A stretch of DNA of 64,000 bases from Neisseriales bacterium (GCA_008017155.1 SSGX01000043.1:1-64000), one strand, 5' to 3'. Numbered from the stretch's first letter, positions 45,867 through 54,979 are shown. Numbers and translations are program-made. Notes: generated by a model not told the origin, from the sequence alone.

Positions 45867-46391
45867 ATGCAGATTTTAGGCATAGATCCGGGACTTAGAA
45901 ATACCGGATTTGGTATTATTGATGAAATAAGTTCAAACAATCTAAGTTATATTGCATCTGGCGTTATTGAGACTGACGCTTCGAGTAATCTTCCTGAGCG
46001 GTTAAGGACAATTCTAACCTCTATTGACCTTATAATTAAAGAGTACAAGCCTGACGTTGTAAGCATTGAAAAAGTGTTTGTCAATGTCAATCCGCAGTCA
46101 ACACTAATGCTTGGACAAGCTCGCGGTGCTGCAATTTCTGGCTGTGTTTTGCATAATTTACCTGTTTTTGAATATACGGCATTACAAGTAAAACAGGCTG
46201 TAGTTGGTTATGGGCATGCTGATAAAGAACAAATAAAAAAGATGGTAATGCATATGCTTAGCTTAAATGCTGCGCCACGAGCAGATGCTGCGGATGCACT
46301 GGCTTGTGCCCTTGCACATAGTCATTACAAGCGAATCGGTCAGATTTTTAATATGGCATCAGTAAAAAAAGGTAGAATTCGTGAAAGGTAA
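45867..46391 (+). CDS. ruvC: Holliday junction resolvase RuvC
   Basis: The product of 174 residues has all four catalytic acids: [14 protein letters not shown] (Asp), VSIEKVFV (Glu) and [16 protein letters not shown] (two Asp). It resolves four-way junctions with RuvAB during recombination repair. Length is normal. ruvA and ruvB are not in this window. It lies 26 bp after the MscS gene and 15 bp before the ClC gene. Confidence 0.96.
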   Translation: MQILGIDPGLRNTGFGIIDEISSNNLSYIASGVIETDASSNLPERLRTILTSIDLIIKEYKPDVVSIEKVFVNVNPQSTLMLGQARGAAISGCVLHNLPVFEYTALQVKQAVVGYGHADKEQIKKMVMHMLSLNAAPRADAADALACALAHSHYKRIGQIFNMASVKKGRIRER

Positions 46392-46406
46392 AATATAGGG
46401 GTATCT

Positions 46407-47681
46407 ATGAAATATACAGAAATCAAAGAAGAATTCAGTTTTCAGTTTTTGCTGCTATGTGTTGTTGTTGGTGTTGCTAGTGCCGCATTTTCTTATGCCG
46501 TTGAATTTGCCGACTGGCTTTGTCATTTTCTTTATGCTACTACTAGCTGGACAATGTATGTTTATACTCCGCTTACCTTTGTCGTGATAGTTTTTCTTTT
46601 AAAAAAATATTTCCCGCATGCTGATGGTAGTGGATTGCCGCAAGGTTATGCAGTTGATATTTTTGAAGAAGAAAAGTTAAATAAAATTTACTCTATAAAC
46701 TCACTGATTGGTAAAGTTATTCTTACTTTTATGAGTATTGCTAGTGGTGCTTCATTAGGTAAAGAAGGGCCTACCATTCAAATTTGCTCTTCTTTATTTG
46801 CCCAGATCAGAAATATCAGTGATAAGAAAAAACGGATGCTGATTAAGCTTGGTGCTGGGGTCGGCGTTGCCGCTGCTTTTAATGCTCCAATCGGTGGGAT
46901 GGTATTTACGATTGAAGAATATGTTAAGAAAATTAGTCCAAAAATTGCTTCAATCCTTGTTGGTGCTACTCTAATTGCTGTATTTGTTTCTAATGCACTA
47001 CTTGGTGGTAGTAAGCCTTATATGGGTTCGGTAAACCCAGTTGACTTACATCATGGTATTAGTATTGCTATTTGGGGGATTATTATTGGTGCTTTGTGTG
47101 GATTAACCGGTGCAGCTTTCACTAAATTAATGGTATTTATGTCTGTTAATAAAACTTGGGTGATTAATCGCTGGCGTAAGCAACATTATCTGGTTAATGC
47201 CGCAGTCTTTGGTCTAATTGTAGCTTTTATTGGGCATTTGACAAATGGTTTATCATTTGGTAATGGATCAGGTTCAACCAGTATTTTTCTTGATACTGCA
47301 ACAAATGCACCATGGTATTATGCAATTGGTAAATTTTTTGGAGCAATTGCGTCTGTTTCTGCTGGGGTACCGGGAGGATATTTCTCCACTGCATTATCTA
47401 TTGGCGCTGGGATCGGCGATTTATTGCATCATTTTGTCTCAGGTGTGCCATTAGTTCAGTTTTATCTACTTGGAATGGCAGGGTTTCTTGCTGCGATTAC
47501 TCAGTCACCGATTACTGCGGTAGCTATGGTGGTTGAATTAAGCGATTCAAGTCAGTTTAGTTTACCAATTTTGTTAGCATGCTTTATTGCCAGTATAATT
47601 TCAGAGCAGTTTGGAGATAGCGTATACCATCAGCAGGTACTTAATTATATTGAACCAGAACGTTATAAGGAAACAGTTTAA
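46407..47681 (+). CDS. ClC-family chloride channel / H+:Cl- antiporter
   Basis: The product of 424 residues has the ClC selectivity motifs: DGSGLPQ (GSGIP-like), GKEGPTIQ (gating Glu), a second internal Glu in FTIEEYVKK (proton-pathway Glu of antiporters) and GVPGGYFSTALSIGAG in place of GxFxP. The retained gating and internal glutamates point to proton-coupled exchange rather than a passive channel. It lacks a C-terminal CBS pair. It may aid acid resistance or ion balance. Confidence 0.9.
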   Translation: MKYTEIKEEFSFQFLLLCVVVGVASAAFSYAVEFADWLCHFLYATTSWTMYVYTPLTFVVIVFLLKKYFPHADGSGLPQGYAVDIFEEEKLNKIYSINSLIGKVILTFMSIASGASLGKEGPTIQICSSLFAQIRNISDKKKRMLIKLGAGVGVAAAFNAPIGGMVFTIEEYVKKISPKIASILVGATLIAVFVSNALLGGSKPYMGSVNPVDLHHGISIAIWGIIIGALCGLTGAAFTKLMVFMSVNKTWVINRWRKQHYLVNAAVFGLIVAFIGHLTNGLSFGNGSGSTSIFLDTATNAPWYYAIGKFFGAIASVSAGVPGGYFSTALSIGAGIGDLLHHFVSGVPLVQFYLLGMAGFLAAITQSPITAVAMVVELSDSSQFSLPILLACFIASIISEQFGDSVYHQQVLNYIEPERYKETV

Positions 47682-47686
47682 AAATT

Positions 47687-48229
47687 ATGAGTGACAATAA
47701 TCTTTATAGCAAGACAGCCAAAATCCTCCATTGGTTAATTGCCGCCGTGATTTTCTTGGAATATTTTATTGCTATCACACTGGATGCTACTCATCTAAAG
47801 TGGTTACATATTCAGCTTGGCTGCTTCTTATTAATTTTAGTGATAGTTCGGATCATCTGGCGGATTAGTCATCAGTATCCTGACTTCCCTTCGCAAATAA
47901 CAGGAATCAACAAATTACTTGCTAAGATTGGGCATTTGATTCTATATTTTCTTATGTTGGCTATTCCTGTGACTGGTTTAGTTTTAATCATTACTAAAGG
48001 GGTTACTATTAATATTTTTGGTATTGATATTCCACCATTAATGAAAGCAATGGCAAAGCCGGAACGCCACATAATCAAATCAGTTCACTGGTATCTAGCA
48101 ACAATGATTTTTTATTTTGCAGTTTTCCATGGTTTAATCGCATTTATGCATGAGTTTTTAAATAAAATTCCAAGCCTCAGCCGAATGTTACCAGAATGTC
48201 TAGCGAAATATATACGGGATAGTAAGTAA
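47687..48229 (+). CDS. cytochrome b561 family protein
   Basis: The product of 180 residues has four membrane helices and the b561 histidines: [48 protein letters not shown] and [24 protein letters not shown], which bind two hemes. Prokaryotic b561 proteins pass electrons across the inner membrane, for example from quinol or to superoxide. Its last base overlaps the first base of murJ. Confidence 0.9.
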   Translation: MSDNNLYSKTAKILHWLIAAVIFLEYFIAITLDATHLKWLHIQLGCFLLILVIVRIIWRISHQYPDFPSQITGINKLLAKIGHLILYFLMLAIPVTGLVLIITKGVTINIFGIDIPPLMKAMAKPERHIIKSVHWYLATMIFYFAVFHGLIAFMHEFLNKIPSLSRMLPECLAKYIRDSK

Positions 48230-49779
48230 TGGCTAAATCAACTAATCTATTACGTTCATTACTCAATGTAAGCGGTATGACCCTTATTTCGCGAATTCTT
48301 GGTTTTCTGCGAGATATGTTACAAGCGATTTATTTTGGAGCTGGGGCATATACGGATGCATTTAATGTGGCATTTAAATTACCAAATTTGCTACGGCGAA
48401 TTTTTGCTGAAGGTGCTTTTTCACAGGCTTTTGTACCTGTTCTTGCCGAACATAAGAATACCAAAACCCATCAGGAAACAAGAGAGTTCGTTGCATCAAT
48501 AATGGGGGTACTCGCTACAGTGCTATTAATTGTTACATTATTAGGGATGACTTGTGCCGCAGTAGTTATTTGGATTACTGCTCCGGGTTTTACTAACGAC
48601 CCTAATAAATTCGCATTAACAGTTAGCCTATTAAGAATAACTTTTCCGTATATTTTATTTATTTCGATAGCTTCATTAATCGGTGGGGTTCTCAATACTT
48701 GGGGTTTATTTTCGATTCCTTCGTTTACGCCAACCATTTTAAATATCAGCTTTATTGTTTTTATTCTCTGTTTTCGTCATTATTTTGAACCATCAATTCT
48801 GACGCTTGCTTGGGCAACTTTTGTTGGTGGTTTACTTCAATTACTATTTCAATTACCGTACCTAAAAAAGATTAATATGTTGGTTAGACCAAAATTAGAC
48901 TGGCGAAATCCAGCAGTACGGAAAGTAGTTAAGCTAATGGGACCTGCAATTTTCGCTGTTTCAATCGCGCAAATCAGTCTAGTTATAAATACTATATATG
49001 CATCATTTTTACCAACTGGTAGTATTTCATGGATGTATTACGCGGATCGTTTGATGGAGTTTCCAACTGGGGTTCTTGGTGTCGCATTAGGTACTATTCT
49101 CTTACCAAGTTTATCCCGACATGCCAGTTCAGGCAATAAGGAAAGTTTCTCAAAGCTTTTAGATTGGGGAATACGGCTATGCCTTCTTTTGGCATTACCT
49201 GCAACTGTCGGGTTAGGATTATTGGCTAAGCCATTAACAATGACATTATTCATGCACGGCAAATTTAATCTTCATGACGTTACGATGACTAGTTATGCAT
49301 TAATTGCCTACTCTATTGGTTTACTTGGCTTAATTTTAGTAAAAGTACTTGCCCCGGGCTTTTATGCCAATCAGGATATAAAAACCCCAGTAAAAATTGC
49401 AATTTTTGTCCTTTGTTGTACGCAATTAATGAATCTAGTTTTTATCGGACCACTAAAGCATGCGGGTCTTTCATTATCAATTGGATTAAGTGCCTGCATT
49501 AATGCTGCAAATTTATGTTATTTTCTCATTAAAAAAGGGCTCTACCAACCACAATCCGGTTGGTGGAATTTTATCTTCAGATTAATTATTGCAATTTTAA
49601 TAATGGCAGCTATGATTGAGTTAGTTTTATATTTTGCGCCTGTTGATTTTAGTGGGCATATGGTAAAACGCGTTATTTCTCTTGCTAGTGTGATCATGGT
49701 TGCTGCGATTAGTTACTTTGGTGGGCTTTTTCTATTAGGATTCAGAGTTCGCGATTTTAAACATAAAGATAAATTTTAA
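48229..49779 (+). CDS. murJ: lipid II flippase MurJ
   Basis: The product of 516 residues has about 14 membrane helices and the family N-terminus [33 protein letters not shown], where the Arg residues bind the substrate. It continues [31 protein letters not shown] and [24 protein letters not shown]. MurJ moves lipid II to the periplasmic face of the inner membrane for peptidoglycan synthesis. A promoter for rpmE begins 2 bp after its stop. Confidence 0.97.
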   Translation: MAKSTNLLRSLLNVSGMTLISRILGFLRDMLQAIYFGAGAYTDAFNVAFKLPNLLRRIFAEGAFSQAFVPVLAEHKNTKTHQETREFVASIMGVLATVLLIVTLLGMTCAAVVIWITAPGFTNDPNKFALTVSLLRITFPYILFISIASLIGGVLNTWGLFSIPSFTPTILNISFIVFILCFRHYFEPSILTLAWATFVGGLLQLLFQLPYLKKINMLVRPKLDWRNPAVRKVVKLMGPAIFAVSIAQISLVINTIYASFLPTGSISWMYYADRLMEFPTGVLGVALGTILLPSLSRHASSGNKESFSKLLDWGIRLCLLLALPATVGLGLLAKPLTMTLFMHGKFNLHDVTMTSYALIAYSIGLLGLILVKVLAPGFYANQDIKTPVKIAIFVLCCTQLMNLVFIGPLKHAGLSLSIGLSACINAANLCYFLIKKGLYQPQSGWWNFIFRLIIAILIMAAMIELVLYFAPVDFSGHMVKRVISLASVIMVAAISYFGGLFLLGFRVRDFKHKDKF

Positions 49780-49780
49780 C

Positions 49781-49810
49781 TTGCGCTATGACTACTATTT
49801 ATGCTAGAAT
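49781..49810 (+). promoter_or_regulatory. rpmE promoter
   Basis: TTGCGC (49781-49786), an 18-bp spacer and TAGAAT (49805-49810) precede the rpmE start by about 30 bp. Confidence 0.55.
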
Positions 49811-49840
49811 CTCGCAATTATTTTTTGGAAAGAACACTTC

Positions 49841-50068
49841 ATGAAACAAACTATACATCCTAATTACAAGGAAGTGTCTGTAACTTGCAGTTGTGGTAAT
49901 ACTTTTGTAACTAAATCAACTTTGGCAAAAGAAGCTCTTCATATTGAAGTTTGCTCAGCTTGTCATCCGTTTTATTCTGGTAAACAACGTCTAGTTGATA
50001 GTGCTGGTCGTGTTGATAAATTCCGCCAGAAATACGGTGCATTCAGCAAAAGAACTGCAGCCAAGTAA
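49841..50068 (+). CDS. rpmE: 50S ribosomal protein L31, zinc-binding (C+) type
   Basis: The product of 75 residues has the zinc ligands CSCG (about 16-18) and CSACHPF (about 37-40), so it is the C+ form that carries zinc, not the zinc-free paralogue. KFRQKYG near the end is typical. L31 bridges the ribosomal subunits. It has its own promoter and is followed by a strong terminator. Confidence 0.97.
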   Translation: MKQTIHPNYKEVSVTCSCGNTFVTKSTLAKEALHIEVCSACHPFYSGKQRLVDSAGRVDKFRQKYGAFSKRTAAK

Positions 50069-50091
50069 TTACGGCATTTTATTCTATGATA

Positions 50092-50123
50092 AAATAGGTA
50101 GCTTAATTAGCTACCTATTTTTA
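50092..50123 (+). terminator. rho-independent terminator after rpmE
   Basis: A 12-bp perfect stem (AAATAGGTAGCT / AGCTACCTATTT) with a TAATT loop is followed by TTTATTT. It lies just before the glycosyltransferase ATG at 50135. Confidence 0.85.
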
Positions 50124-50134
50124 TTTGGTGTTTT

Positions 50135-51769
50135 ATGCTTACTTATTCTCCGATTGCGCTCAAACCAAAACGCAAAGATCGCCCATGGTTACTTTTTATA
50201 ATGGTTCTTATCTGGATTGGTGGAGCTACATTCTTTCATTCTCCTTGGGAGCCGTATGAACCTTATGTGGTAGCAATTGTAAAAAGCATTGTTAAAACTG
50301 ATTCATGGCTTGTTCCATATATTTCACCGGGTACTCCCTATCTAGAGTTACAACCATTTTATTTTTGGCTATACGCACTAGCTATCAAAATTTTTAACTT
50401 TACTGATGTTGCCAATGCAATTCGGTTAATGAATACCGGAATTATTCTTTTGACACTTTATGTTTTAGGTAAGGTTGGCTCTGGGCTTTCTGCCTTCAAA
50501 AATGGTCGTAGTGTTGTAATGATCATGATTAGCACGATAGGATTTATCAACAATGCATATCAATTATCACCTAATATCATAATCTTACTTGGTTTTTCTT
50601 TATATTTTTGGTCATTACAAAATTCAATCAAAATGCCGGGAATATCTGGAGGAGTCCTTGCTGTTGGCTTAATGCTTATTTCAATTAACTTTACAGCTGA
50701 ATATTTATTAATTGCTTTGATTATGCTGGTTTTATTACCCATAATTGATAGACAATGGAAACAATCAGCATACTTTCTAACCTTGATTACTGGGTTTGCC
50801 ATATTCGCAATGATTTTTGGTTCGTATGGCTGGCAATTAAATAAAGTAAATCATAAATTTTTTATCGAGTGGGTTAGCAAATATTCTCAAATAGCTAATT
50901 TTGATTCCTCAGTCTTTGCCAATATAGTTTTTTATTTTCAAACCTTATTATGGTATCTTATTCCGGGATGGATACTTGCGCTTTGGACGCTATATAAACG
51001 AAGAGGGCAAATATTAAAAGATCCTATCTTGAAACTTAGCCTTGTTTTTATTGGCTTACTTTTTTTCTTTGCTATTATTAGTGGGCATCATGATGAGTCT
51101 GTAATTTTCCCGATAATCATTCCTTTTGTATTTATTGCTTCAGTCGAAATTGATACAATTCGGATTAGTATTGTTTCATTGTTAAATTGGTTTAGTATTT
51201 TTGCGTTTGGGGCGGGTGGACTTGCGGTAATAATTCTTTATTTTACCTTAAATTCTGGTTATCCGAAAGATCTACTTGCTAAAGCTCAATTTTATGCTCC
51301 TGCCTATGTCTTTGACTTTAATTTTTGGCAAGTTCTTCTTGCTGTTTTGATAACCGCAATCTGGATTTTCATGGTTACACGTAAACATATTCGTGGGCGT
51401 GAAATGGTATCTAATTGGGCAAGTGGTACTACCTTCTGCCTAGTATTATTCATTTCATTATGCTTGCCATGGTTTAATTCTGTATTAAGTTTCAAGGACA
51501 TAGTAGATAGTAGCAGACCATATCTTGATCATTCAAAAGATTCCTGTATCGCAACTAATGAAGCAAATCGCGTACAGTCTGCTATTTGGTACTATTTTGC
51601 TGATATTCGGCTGCAACCAGATAGAGACTTTGCTAGCAATTCGAAGTGCAAACAGGCTTTAATCTCAGTTTATAGTGATAGTAGAACTAGTTATCCGGGG
51701 TGGCATATCATCTGGAGTAACAAACGCCCAATTGACTTTAAGCGTTATATGTTACTAGAAAGAAATTAA
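50135..51769 (+). CDS. membrane glycosyltransferase, GT39/ArnT-like
   Basis: The product of 544 residues has about ten to twelve membrane helices. Near the start it has WIGGATFFHSPWEPYEPYVVAIVKSIV, in which an acidic periplasmic loop matches the GT39/ArnT family (usually DE or WEPDE), and YISPGTPYLELQPFYFWLYALA, like the PYxxKPPLxYW motif. These enzymes move sugars from undecaprenyl phosphate to lipid A or protein. A soluble C-terminal tail follows. The substrate cannot be deduced. It is the last host gene before the prophage boundary. Confidence 0.8.
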   Translation: MLTYSPIALKPKRKDRPWLLFIMVLIWIGGATFFHSPWEPYEPYVVAIVKSIVKTDSWLVPYISPGTPYLELQPFYFWLYALAIKIFNFTDVANAIRLMNTGIILLTLYVLGKVGSGLSAFKNGRSVVMIMISTIGFINNAYQLSPNIIILLGFSLYFWSLQNSIKMPGISGGVLAVGLMLISINFTAEYLLIALIMLVLLPIIDRQWKQSAYFLTLITGFAIFAMIFGSYGWQLNKVNHKFFIEWVSKYSQIANFDSSVFANIVFYFQTLLWYLIPGWILALWTLYKRRGQILKDPILKLSLVFIGLLFFFAIISGHHDESVIFPIIIPFVFIASVEIDTIRISIVSLLNWFSIFAFGAGGLAVIILYFTLNSGYPKDLLAKAQFYAPAYVFDFNFWQVLLAVLITAIWIFMVTRKHIRGREMVSNWASGTTFCLVLFISLCLPWFNSVLSFKDIVDSSRPYLDHSKDSCIATNEANRVQSAIWYYFADIRLQPDRDFASNSKCKQALISVYSDSRTSYPGWHIIWSNKRPIDFKRYMLLERN

Positions 51770-52188
51770 TTTATTTTGTTAGCTAATTTTAAGTATTTGT
51801 TAAATTTAGTGAAATCTGTTCACGAACGTGTACCCCCAAAACTATTAAGCCAGAGTGGAGCTAGGACTGCGTTTTTATTTTGTGTTATAAAGTTATTGCG
51901 TAGTTATAAGCCATTGTAATCCTTAAAAGAGTCTATTAAAAGATTAACCACGTAATCATTTACACTTAGCTCAATTAAATCAAACAACATATATCATGGC
52001 GGAAAAGGCGGGATTCAACGGATATTAATATATTATACTGATATTGTTTTAAATTTTATCATACATCATAATTCTATGACAAAAACGTGCCAATTTCGGC
52101 AAAAATTTACCCCAAGCACATTTAATTGTTATCTATTTTACACTAGATAAAAATTAAGGGTGCTTTTTTCATTTGGAGATATGAAAAA
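51770..52188. other. intergenic region containing the prophage boundary
   Basis: This 419-bp stretch holds no large ORF. The tRNA-like fragment (51997-52021) lies inside it. To its left is host DNA that ends with the GT39-like gene; to its right is AT-rich DNA leading to the first prophage gene. No other tRNA part, integrase or clear promoter was seen. Confidence 0.55.
51997..52021 (-). repeat. tRNA 3'-end-like fragment, probable prophage attachment site
   Basis: The minus strand reads GAATCCCGCCTTTTCCGCCA (20 nt, after a few mismatching bases), which looks like the end of a tRNA: part of the T-loop, T-stem CCCGC, acceptor strand CTTTTCC, discriminator G and CCA. The G discriminator and acceptor fit tRNA-Ser. 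The rest of the tRNA is missing, as expected when phage integration displaces the native 3' end. It separates host genes from phage genes. Confidence 0.6.
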
Positions 52189-52353
52189 ATGTTTATTAAG
52201 AAGAATCACCCTCTTTACAAAAAAATCAGCACTGTTGGACAGCAAGTGCAGCACAATGGCATTAGCTACTATGTAGTTGATGAGACATTTGGACAGTATG
52301 AAGTTGAACCAGATAATCCAGTTACGGTATGGAAAAAAAGAACTTGTTATTAA
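52189..52353 (+). CDS. small phage protein, 54 aa, unknown
   Basis: An ATG 10 nt after a GGAG gives a product of 54 residues with a basic start (MFIKKNHPLYKK) and a beta-rich middle (GISYYVVDETFGQYEVEP). No family is recognised. A competing ATG at 52181 in another frame is only 2 nt from the GGAG and gives a 31-codon frame. It is followed at once by a strong terminator, so it is a single-gene unit at the prophage edge. Confidence 0.6.
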   Translation: MFIKKNHPLYKKISTVGQQVQHNGISYYVVDETFGQYEVEPDNPVTVWKKRTCY

Positions 52354-52356
52354 CGG

Positions 52357-52380
52357 CCCCGCTATTTGCGGGGTTTTTTT
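52357..52380 (+). terminator. rho-independent terminator
   Basis: CCCCGC / GCGGGG with a TATTT loop is followed by seven T. It ends the 54-residue gene. A terminator with the same GC core occurs at 55661-55697. Confidence 0.9.
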
Positions 52381-52397
52381 ATTGTTTGGAGTAAAAC

Positions 52398-52700
52398 GTG
52401 GAAATGAATAAAATACATCAAGGCGATTGTCTGGAATTTATGCTGCAGGCTGATATGCGGAATAAAGAAGCCAGAATACATCCAACGCAAAAGCCAATTA
52501 GGTTATTTTCTGCAATACTGCAGGATTATGCCAAACCTGGAATGAAAATATTTGATCCGTTCATGGGTTCTGGTACCACTGCTATAGCGGCAACCAGTCT
52601 GGGTCTTGAGTGGTGCGGTTGTGAATTGGATGCTGGATACGTAAAACGTGCCAATGAGAGACTAGAAAAAGTTCAAATGAATTTATTTAATCTAGCCTAG
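52398..52700 (+). CDS. internally deleted DNA methyltransferase (N4/N6 type), lacks DPPY
   Basis: The GTG at 52398 has GGAG 6 nt upstream. The product of 100 residues begins NKIHQGDCLEFML, the usual start of a beta-class DNA methylase, and jumps to HPTQKPIRLFSAIL and IFDPFMGSGTTAIAA (SAM-binding motif I region) and WCGCELDAGYVKRANERLE. The catalytic DPPY/SPPY motif and the target-recognition region, normally between these parts, are absent. So it should bind SAM poorly or not methylate at all. It is either a remnant from an in-frame deletion or a repurposed protein. It is followed by a terminator. Confidence 0.75.
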   Translation: MEMNKIHQGDCLEFMLQADMRNKEARIHPTQKPIRLFSAILQDYAKPGMKIFDPFMGSGTTAIAATSLGLEWCGCELDAGYVKRANERLEKVQMNLFNLA

Positions 52701-52719
52701 CAATTAGCTAGGCTTTTTT
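52694..52719 (+). terminator. rho-independent terminator
   Basis: AGCCTAGC / GCTAGGCT with an AATTA loop is followed by a T-run. It overlaps the last codons of the deleted methylase gene. Confidence 0.85.
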
Positions 52720-52734
52720 ATTGGATGAAGCAAA

Positions 52735-53127
52735 ATTAAACTATCAAAATCTCAAAGACAACAGCTACATGATAAATATGGAGGCAAATGCGCCTACTGC
52801 GGCTGTGATTTACCGAATAAATGGCACGCAGATCATATTGAGCCTATCTATCGTAACACCCTAGTGTATGACAGAAAAAATAATGTATTAGTTGATGCAA
52901 CAAAACACCATCTAGATGTAATTGAAAATCTTAACCCTGCGTGCCCTGCCTGTAATAACTACAAGCATACATTAACACTTGAGAAATTTAGAATTGAACT
53001 ATCTAAGCAGGTTGAAAGAGCTATGAATAGTTGCAACTTTCGTTTAGCTCTTAAATACAAACAAATAATAATTAATCAATCACCAATTGTATTTTATTTT
53101 GAAAAGATGCAAAATGAATGTACTTAG
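52735..53127 (+). CDS. HNH endonuclease, apparently with an ATT start codon
   Basis: The frame encodes KLSKSQRQQLHDKYGGKCAY..., with CAYCGCDL, WHADHIEPI and NPACPACNNYKHTL, a complete zinc-stabilised HNH nuclease domain. Upstream, the frame hits a TGA at 52726-52728, and no ATG, GTG or TTG lies between that stop and the conserved N-terminus. ATT at 52735 gives the natural start M-KLSKSQRQ. A GTG exists only at 52864, after the first Cys pair and the HIEP motif, which would remove the active site. It overlaps the C5-methylase gene by 14 bp. Confidence 0.7.
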   Translation: MKLSKSQRQQLHDKYGGKCAYCGCDLPNKWHADHIEPIYRNTLVYDRKNNVLVDATKHHLDVIENLNPACPACNNYKHTLTLEKFRIELSKQVERAMNSCNFRLALKYKQIIINQSPIVFYFEKMQNECT

Positions 53128-54229
53128 TTTATTCGATGGCATGAGCGGAGCAATGGCAGCCTTGCAATCCATTGGTATAAAACCAACAAATTACTTTGCT
53201 TGTGAGATTGATAAATACTCAGAAGCAGTGAGCCGCTATCACTACCCTGAAATTATCCGGCTTGGCGATGTAACCAAAGTTAATTTCTTTGGGTTACCAA
53301 AGATTGACTTGCTCATCGCAGGGTTTCCATGCCAATCTTTTAGTTTTGCTGGTAAACAATTAAACTTTGACGATCCGCGTGGCAAGTTATTTTTTGAGAT
53401 TATCAGATTAATTGAGGAATTACAGCCTACATATTTTTTGCTCGAGAACGTTAAAATGAAGAAAGACATACAAGATGAGATTAGCAGATTAGTTGGCGTG
53501 CAACCTATCCAGATTAACTCAGCTTTATTGTCGGCACAGAATCGAGTAAGGAATTATTGGACTAATATACCAGGAGTTATACAACCAAAAGATGAAAGAA
53601 TCATTTTGGCACAGATACTTGAGGGCAATGAACAATTTATAAATCATTATTCAAACCATGCAACTAATCAAATCCAAAAAATGGGTAATGTCAACCCGAG
53701 TGGCAGAGGGATAAACGGAAATGTATTTAATGTAATTGGTAAAGCTCCGACACTCACAACAAATAAGGGCGAAGGCATAAAAATTACGGGGTGTATCAGA
53801 GTTGGTACAGCTGATGTTCCGGGCTATGATGCTAATAAAAGAGTGTATTCAATTGAGGGTAAATCACCAACCCTACTATCTTCTGCTGGAAGTTTTAGAG
53901 AACCCAAAGTAGCCATACAACAGCGAGCGCGCGGATTCAATAAAGGTGGTTTCTATACAGAAAAATCCCCTACATTATCAGCAAACAGTTGGCAGGATAA
54001 CAATCATTTAACCGATGGTGTCTACTGGCGCAAGCTAACTCCAATTGAATGCGAGCGGTTGCAAACCTTTCCTGATGATTTTACAAAATACGGAATTGAT
54101 GTAAAAGGCAAACAATTTCAGGTTAGCAATTCACAGTGCTATAAAATGCTTGGCAATGGATTTACTAGAGATGTCATAGCTCATATTCTTAGCTATATGA
54201 ATTTTGGGAAGTTTAAAATAGCAACTTAA
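53114..54229 (+). CDS. DNA (cytosine-5)-methyltransferase
   Basis: The ATG at 53114 begins MNVLSLFDGMSGAMAAL, the conserved SAM-binding motif I; the frame itself opens at 53087. The product of 371 residues has motif IV GFPCQSFSFAG (Cys73), ENV motif LLENV, motif VIII SAQNRVRNYW and motif X MLGNGFTRDVIAHI, so it looks active. The variable region (about 170-320) contains repeated (S/A)PTL segments. Phage C5 methylases protect phage DNA from host restriction. The target is unknown. No partner restriction enzyme is seen except the HNH gene overlapping its start by 14 bp. Confidence 0.93.
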   Translation: MNVLSLFDGMSGAMAALQSIGIKPTNYFACEIDKYSEAVSRYHYPEIIRLGDVTKVNFFGLPKIDLLIAGFPCQSFSFAGKQLNFDDPRGKLFFEIIRLIEELQPTYFLLENVKMKKDIQDEISRLVGVQPIQINSALLSAQNRVRNYWTNIPGVIQPKDERIILAQILEGNEQFINHYSNHATNQIQKMGNVNPSGRGINGNVFNVIGKAPTLTTNKGEGIKITGCIRVGTADVPGYDANKRVYSIEGKSPTLLSSAGSFREPKVAIQQRARGFNKGGFYTEKSPTLSANSWQDNNHLTDGVYWRKLTPIECERLQTFPDDFTKYGIDVKGKQFQVSNSQCYKMLGNGFTRDVIAHILSYMNFGKFKIAT

Positions 54230-54231
54230 TT

Positions 54232-54260
54232 TTGCTTTGCATGATGAACTTAGATATAGT
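54232..54260 (+). promoter_or_regulatory. candidate promoter
   Basis: TTGCTT (54232-54237), a 17-bp spacer and TATAGT (54255-54260) lie about 35 bp before the TTG-started gene. The -35 is weak. Confidence 0.4.
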
Positions 54261-54296
54261 TACTGGTAAAATGTCAGTTTCTTAAAGGGGCAGCAA

Positions 54297-54920
54297 TTGA
54301 GTATCAAGCAATACATAACTACTTCACTTATTTTTGTTATTAATGACCATCCAGAATTATTTTATCTCCAGCAAGGAATCAACACTCTAAATCTTCATAA
54401 AAATTATCAAGATCTTAAGCGCATCTTCTTATTAATTGATATGGATCTTAAAAATCTATCTGAAAATGACCTGAGTAAGATCCTTATTGAACATATTAAT
54501 TATTTACTTAATTGTAGAGATATCTACAAAAGTGAAATTATGTCGCATTCTTCCGTGGGGAATAATAATATTCAGCTAACGGTATCCCCTTATAAATTAG
54601 CCAACCTAAAACAAGCAAAAATAAATTTTTCCAATGATATTAAGAGAAAAATTAATTACCTTGAAGCAAATGGTTATACACCTAATGGTTTAAAAGCAAT
54701 GATTACCAGATATAACCATGATTACATACTTGTTGCAAAAAAATTAATTGGTGATAAGACAATTCATCAAGGACTTAGTACAATGTATAAAAAAGGTCTA
54801 CTAGATGACTGCCTTGAAAATTTCGTTTATACTAACCCTCAATATCATCATTTTTTTACTGAAAAAGAACTTGAAAGCTCTAGGCAAAAATTAATTGAAT
54901 TAAAGGTAATTAGCAAATAA
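54297..54920 (+). CDS. phage protein of unknown function, TTG start
   Basis: TTG at 54297 follows AAAGGGG by 6 nt, a strong ribosome-binding site, so the start is secure. The product of 207 residues is helical and mostly hydrophilic. No transmembrane segment, Cys motif or known domain is seen. The centre (INFSNDIKRKINYLEANGYT) is basic, and the C-terminus is charged. It has its own promoter and is convergent with the lysozyme gene. A regulatory or accessory role is possible, but nothing in the sequence shows it. Confidence 0.7.
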   Translation: MSIKQYITTSLIFVINDHPELFYLQQGINTLNLHKNYQDLKRIFLLIDMDLKNLSENDLSKILIEHINYLLNCRDIYKSEIMSHSSVGNNNIQLTVSPYKLANLKQAKINFSNDIKRKINYLEANGYTPNGLKAMITRYNHDYILVAKKLIGDKTIHQGLSTMYKKGLLDDCLENFVYTNPQYHHFFTEKELESSRQKLIELKVISK

Positions 54921-54927
54921 TAAATTA

Positions 54928-54947
54928 GGCGGTACATAAATACCGCC
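54928..54947. terminator. hairpin between convergent phage genes
   Basis: GGCGGTA / TACCGCC with a CATAAA loop. No strong T-run follows on the plus strand, and an AT-rich tract follows on the minus strand, so it may stop transcripts from both sides. Confidence 0.55.
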
Positions 54948-54979
54948 CCCACGCTTTTGCCTCACTAGCGCCTTACCGC

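Noticed and set aside
44000-46000. Additional plus- and minus-strand ORFs of 60-110 codons within the DUF481 and MscS genes
   Set aside because: They lie inside strongly supported genes in other frames and show no conserved motif or ribosome-binding site.
51997-52060. A full tRNA gene at the prophage edge
   Set aside because: Only the acceptor/T-stem end is present; D-arm, anticodon arm and 5' acceptor strand are absent in the neighbouring sequence.
52181-52276. Alternative ORF from ATG 52181 in another frame of the first prophage gene
   Set aside because: The ribosome-binding site is only 2 nt from this ATG, and the 54-residue frame has the better spacing and a terminator right after its stop.
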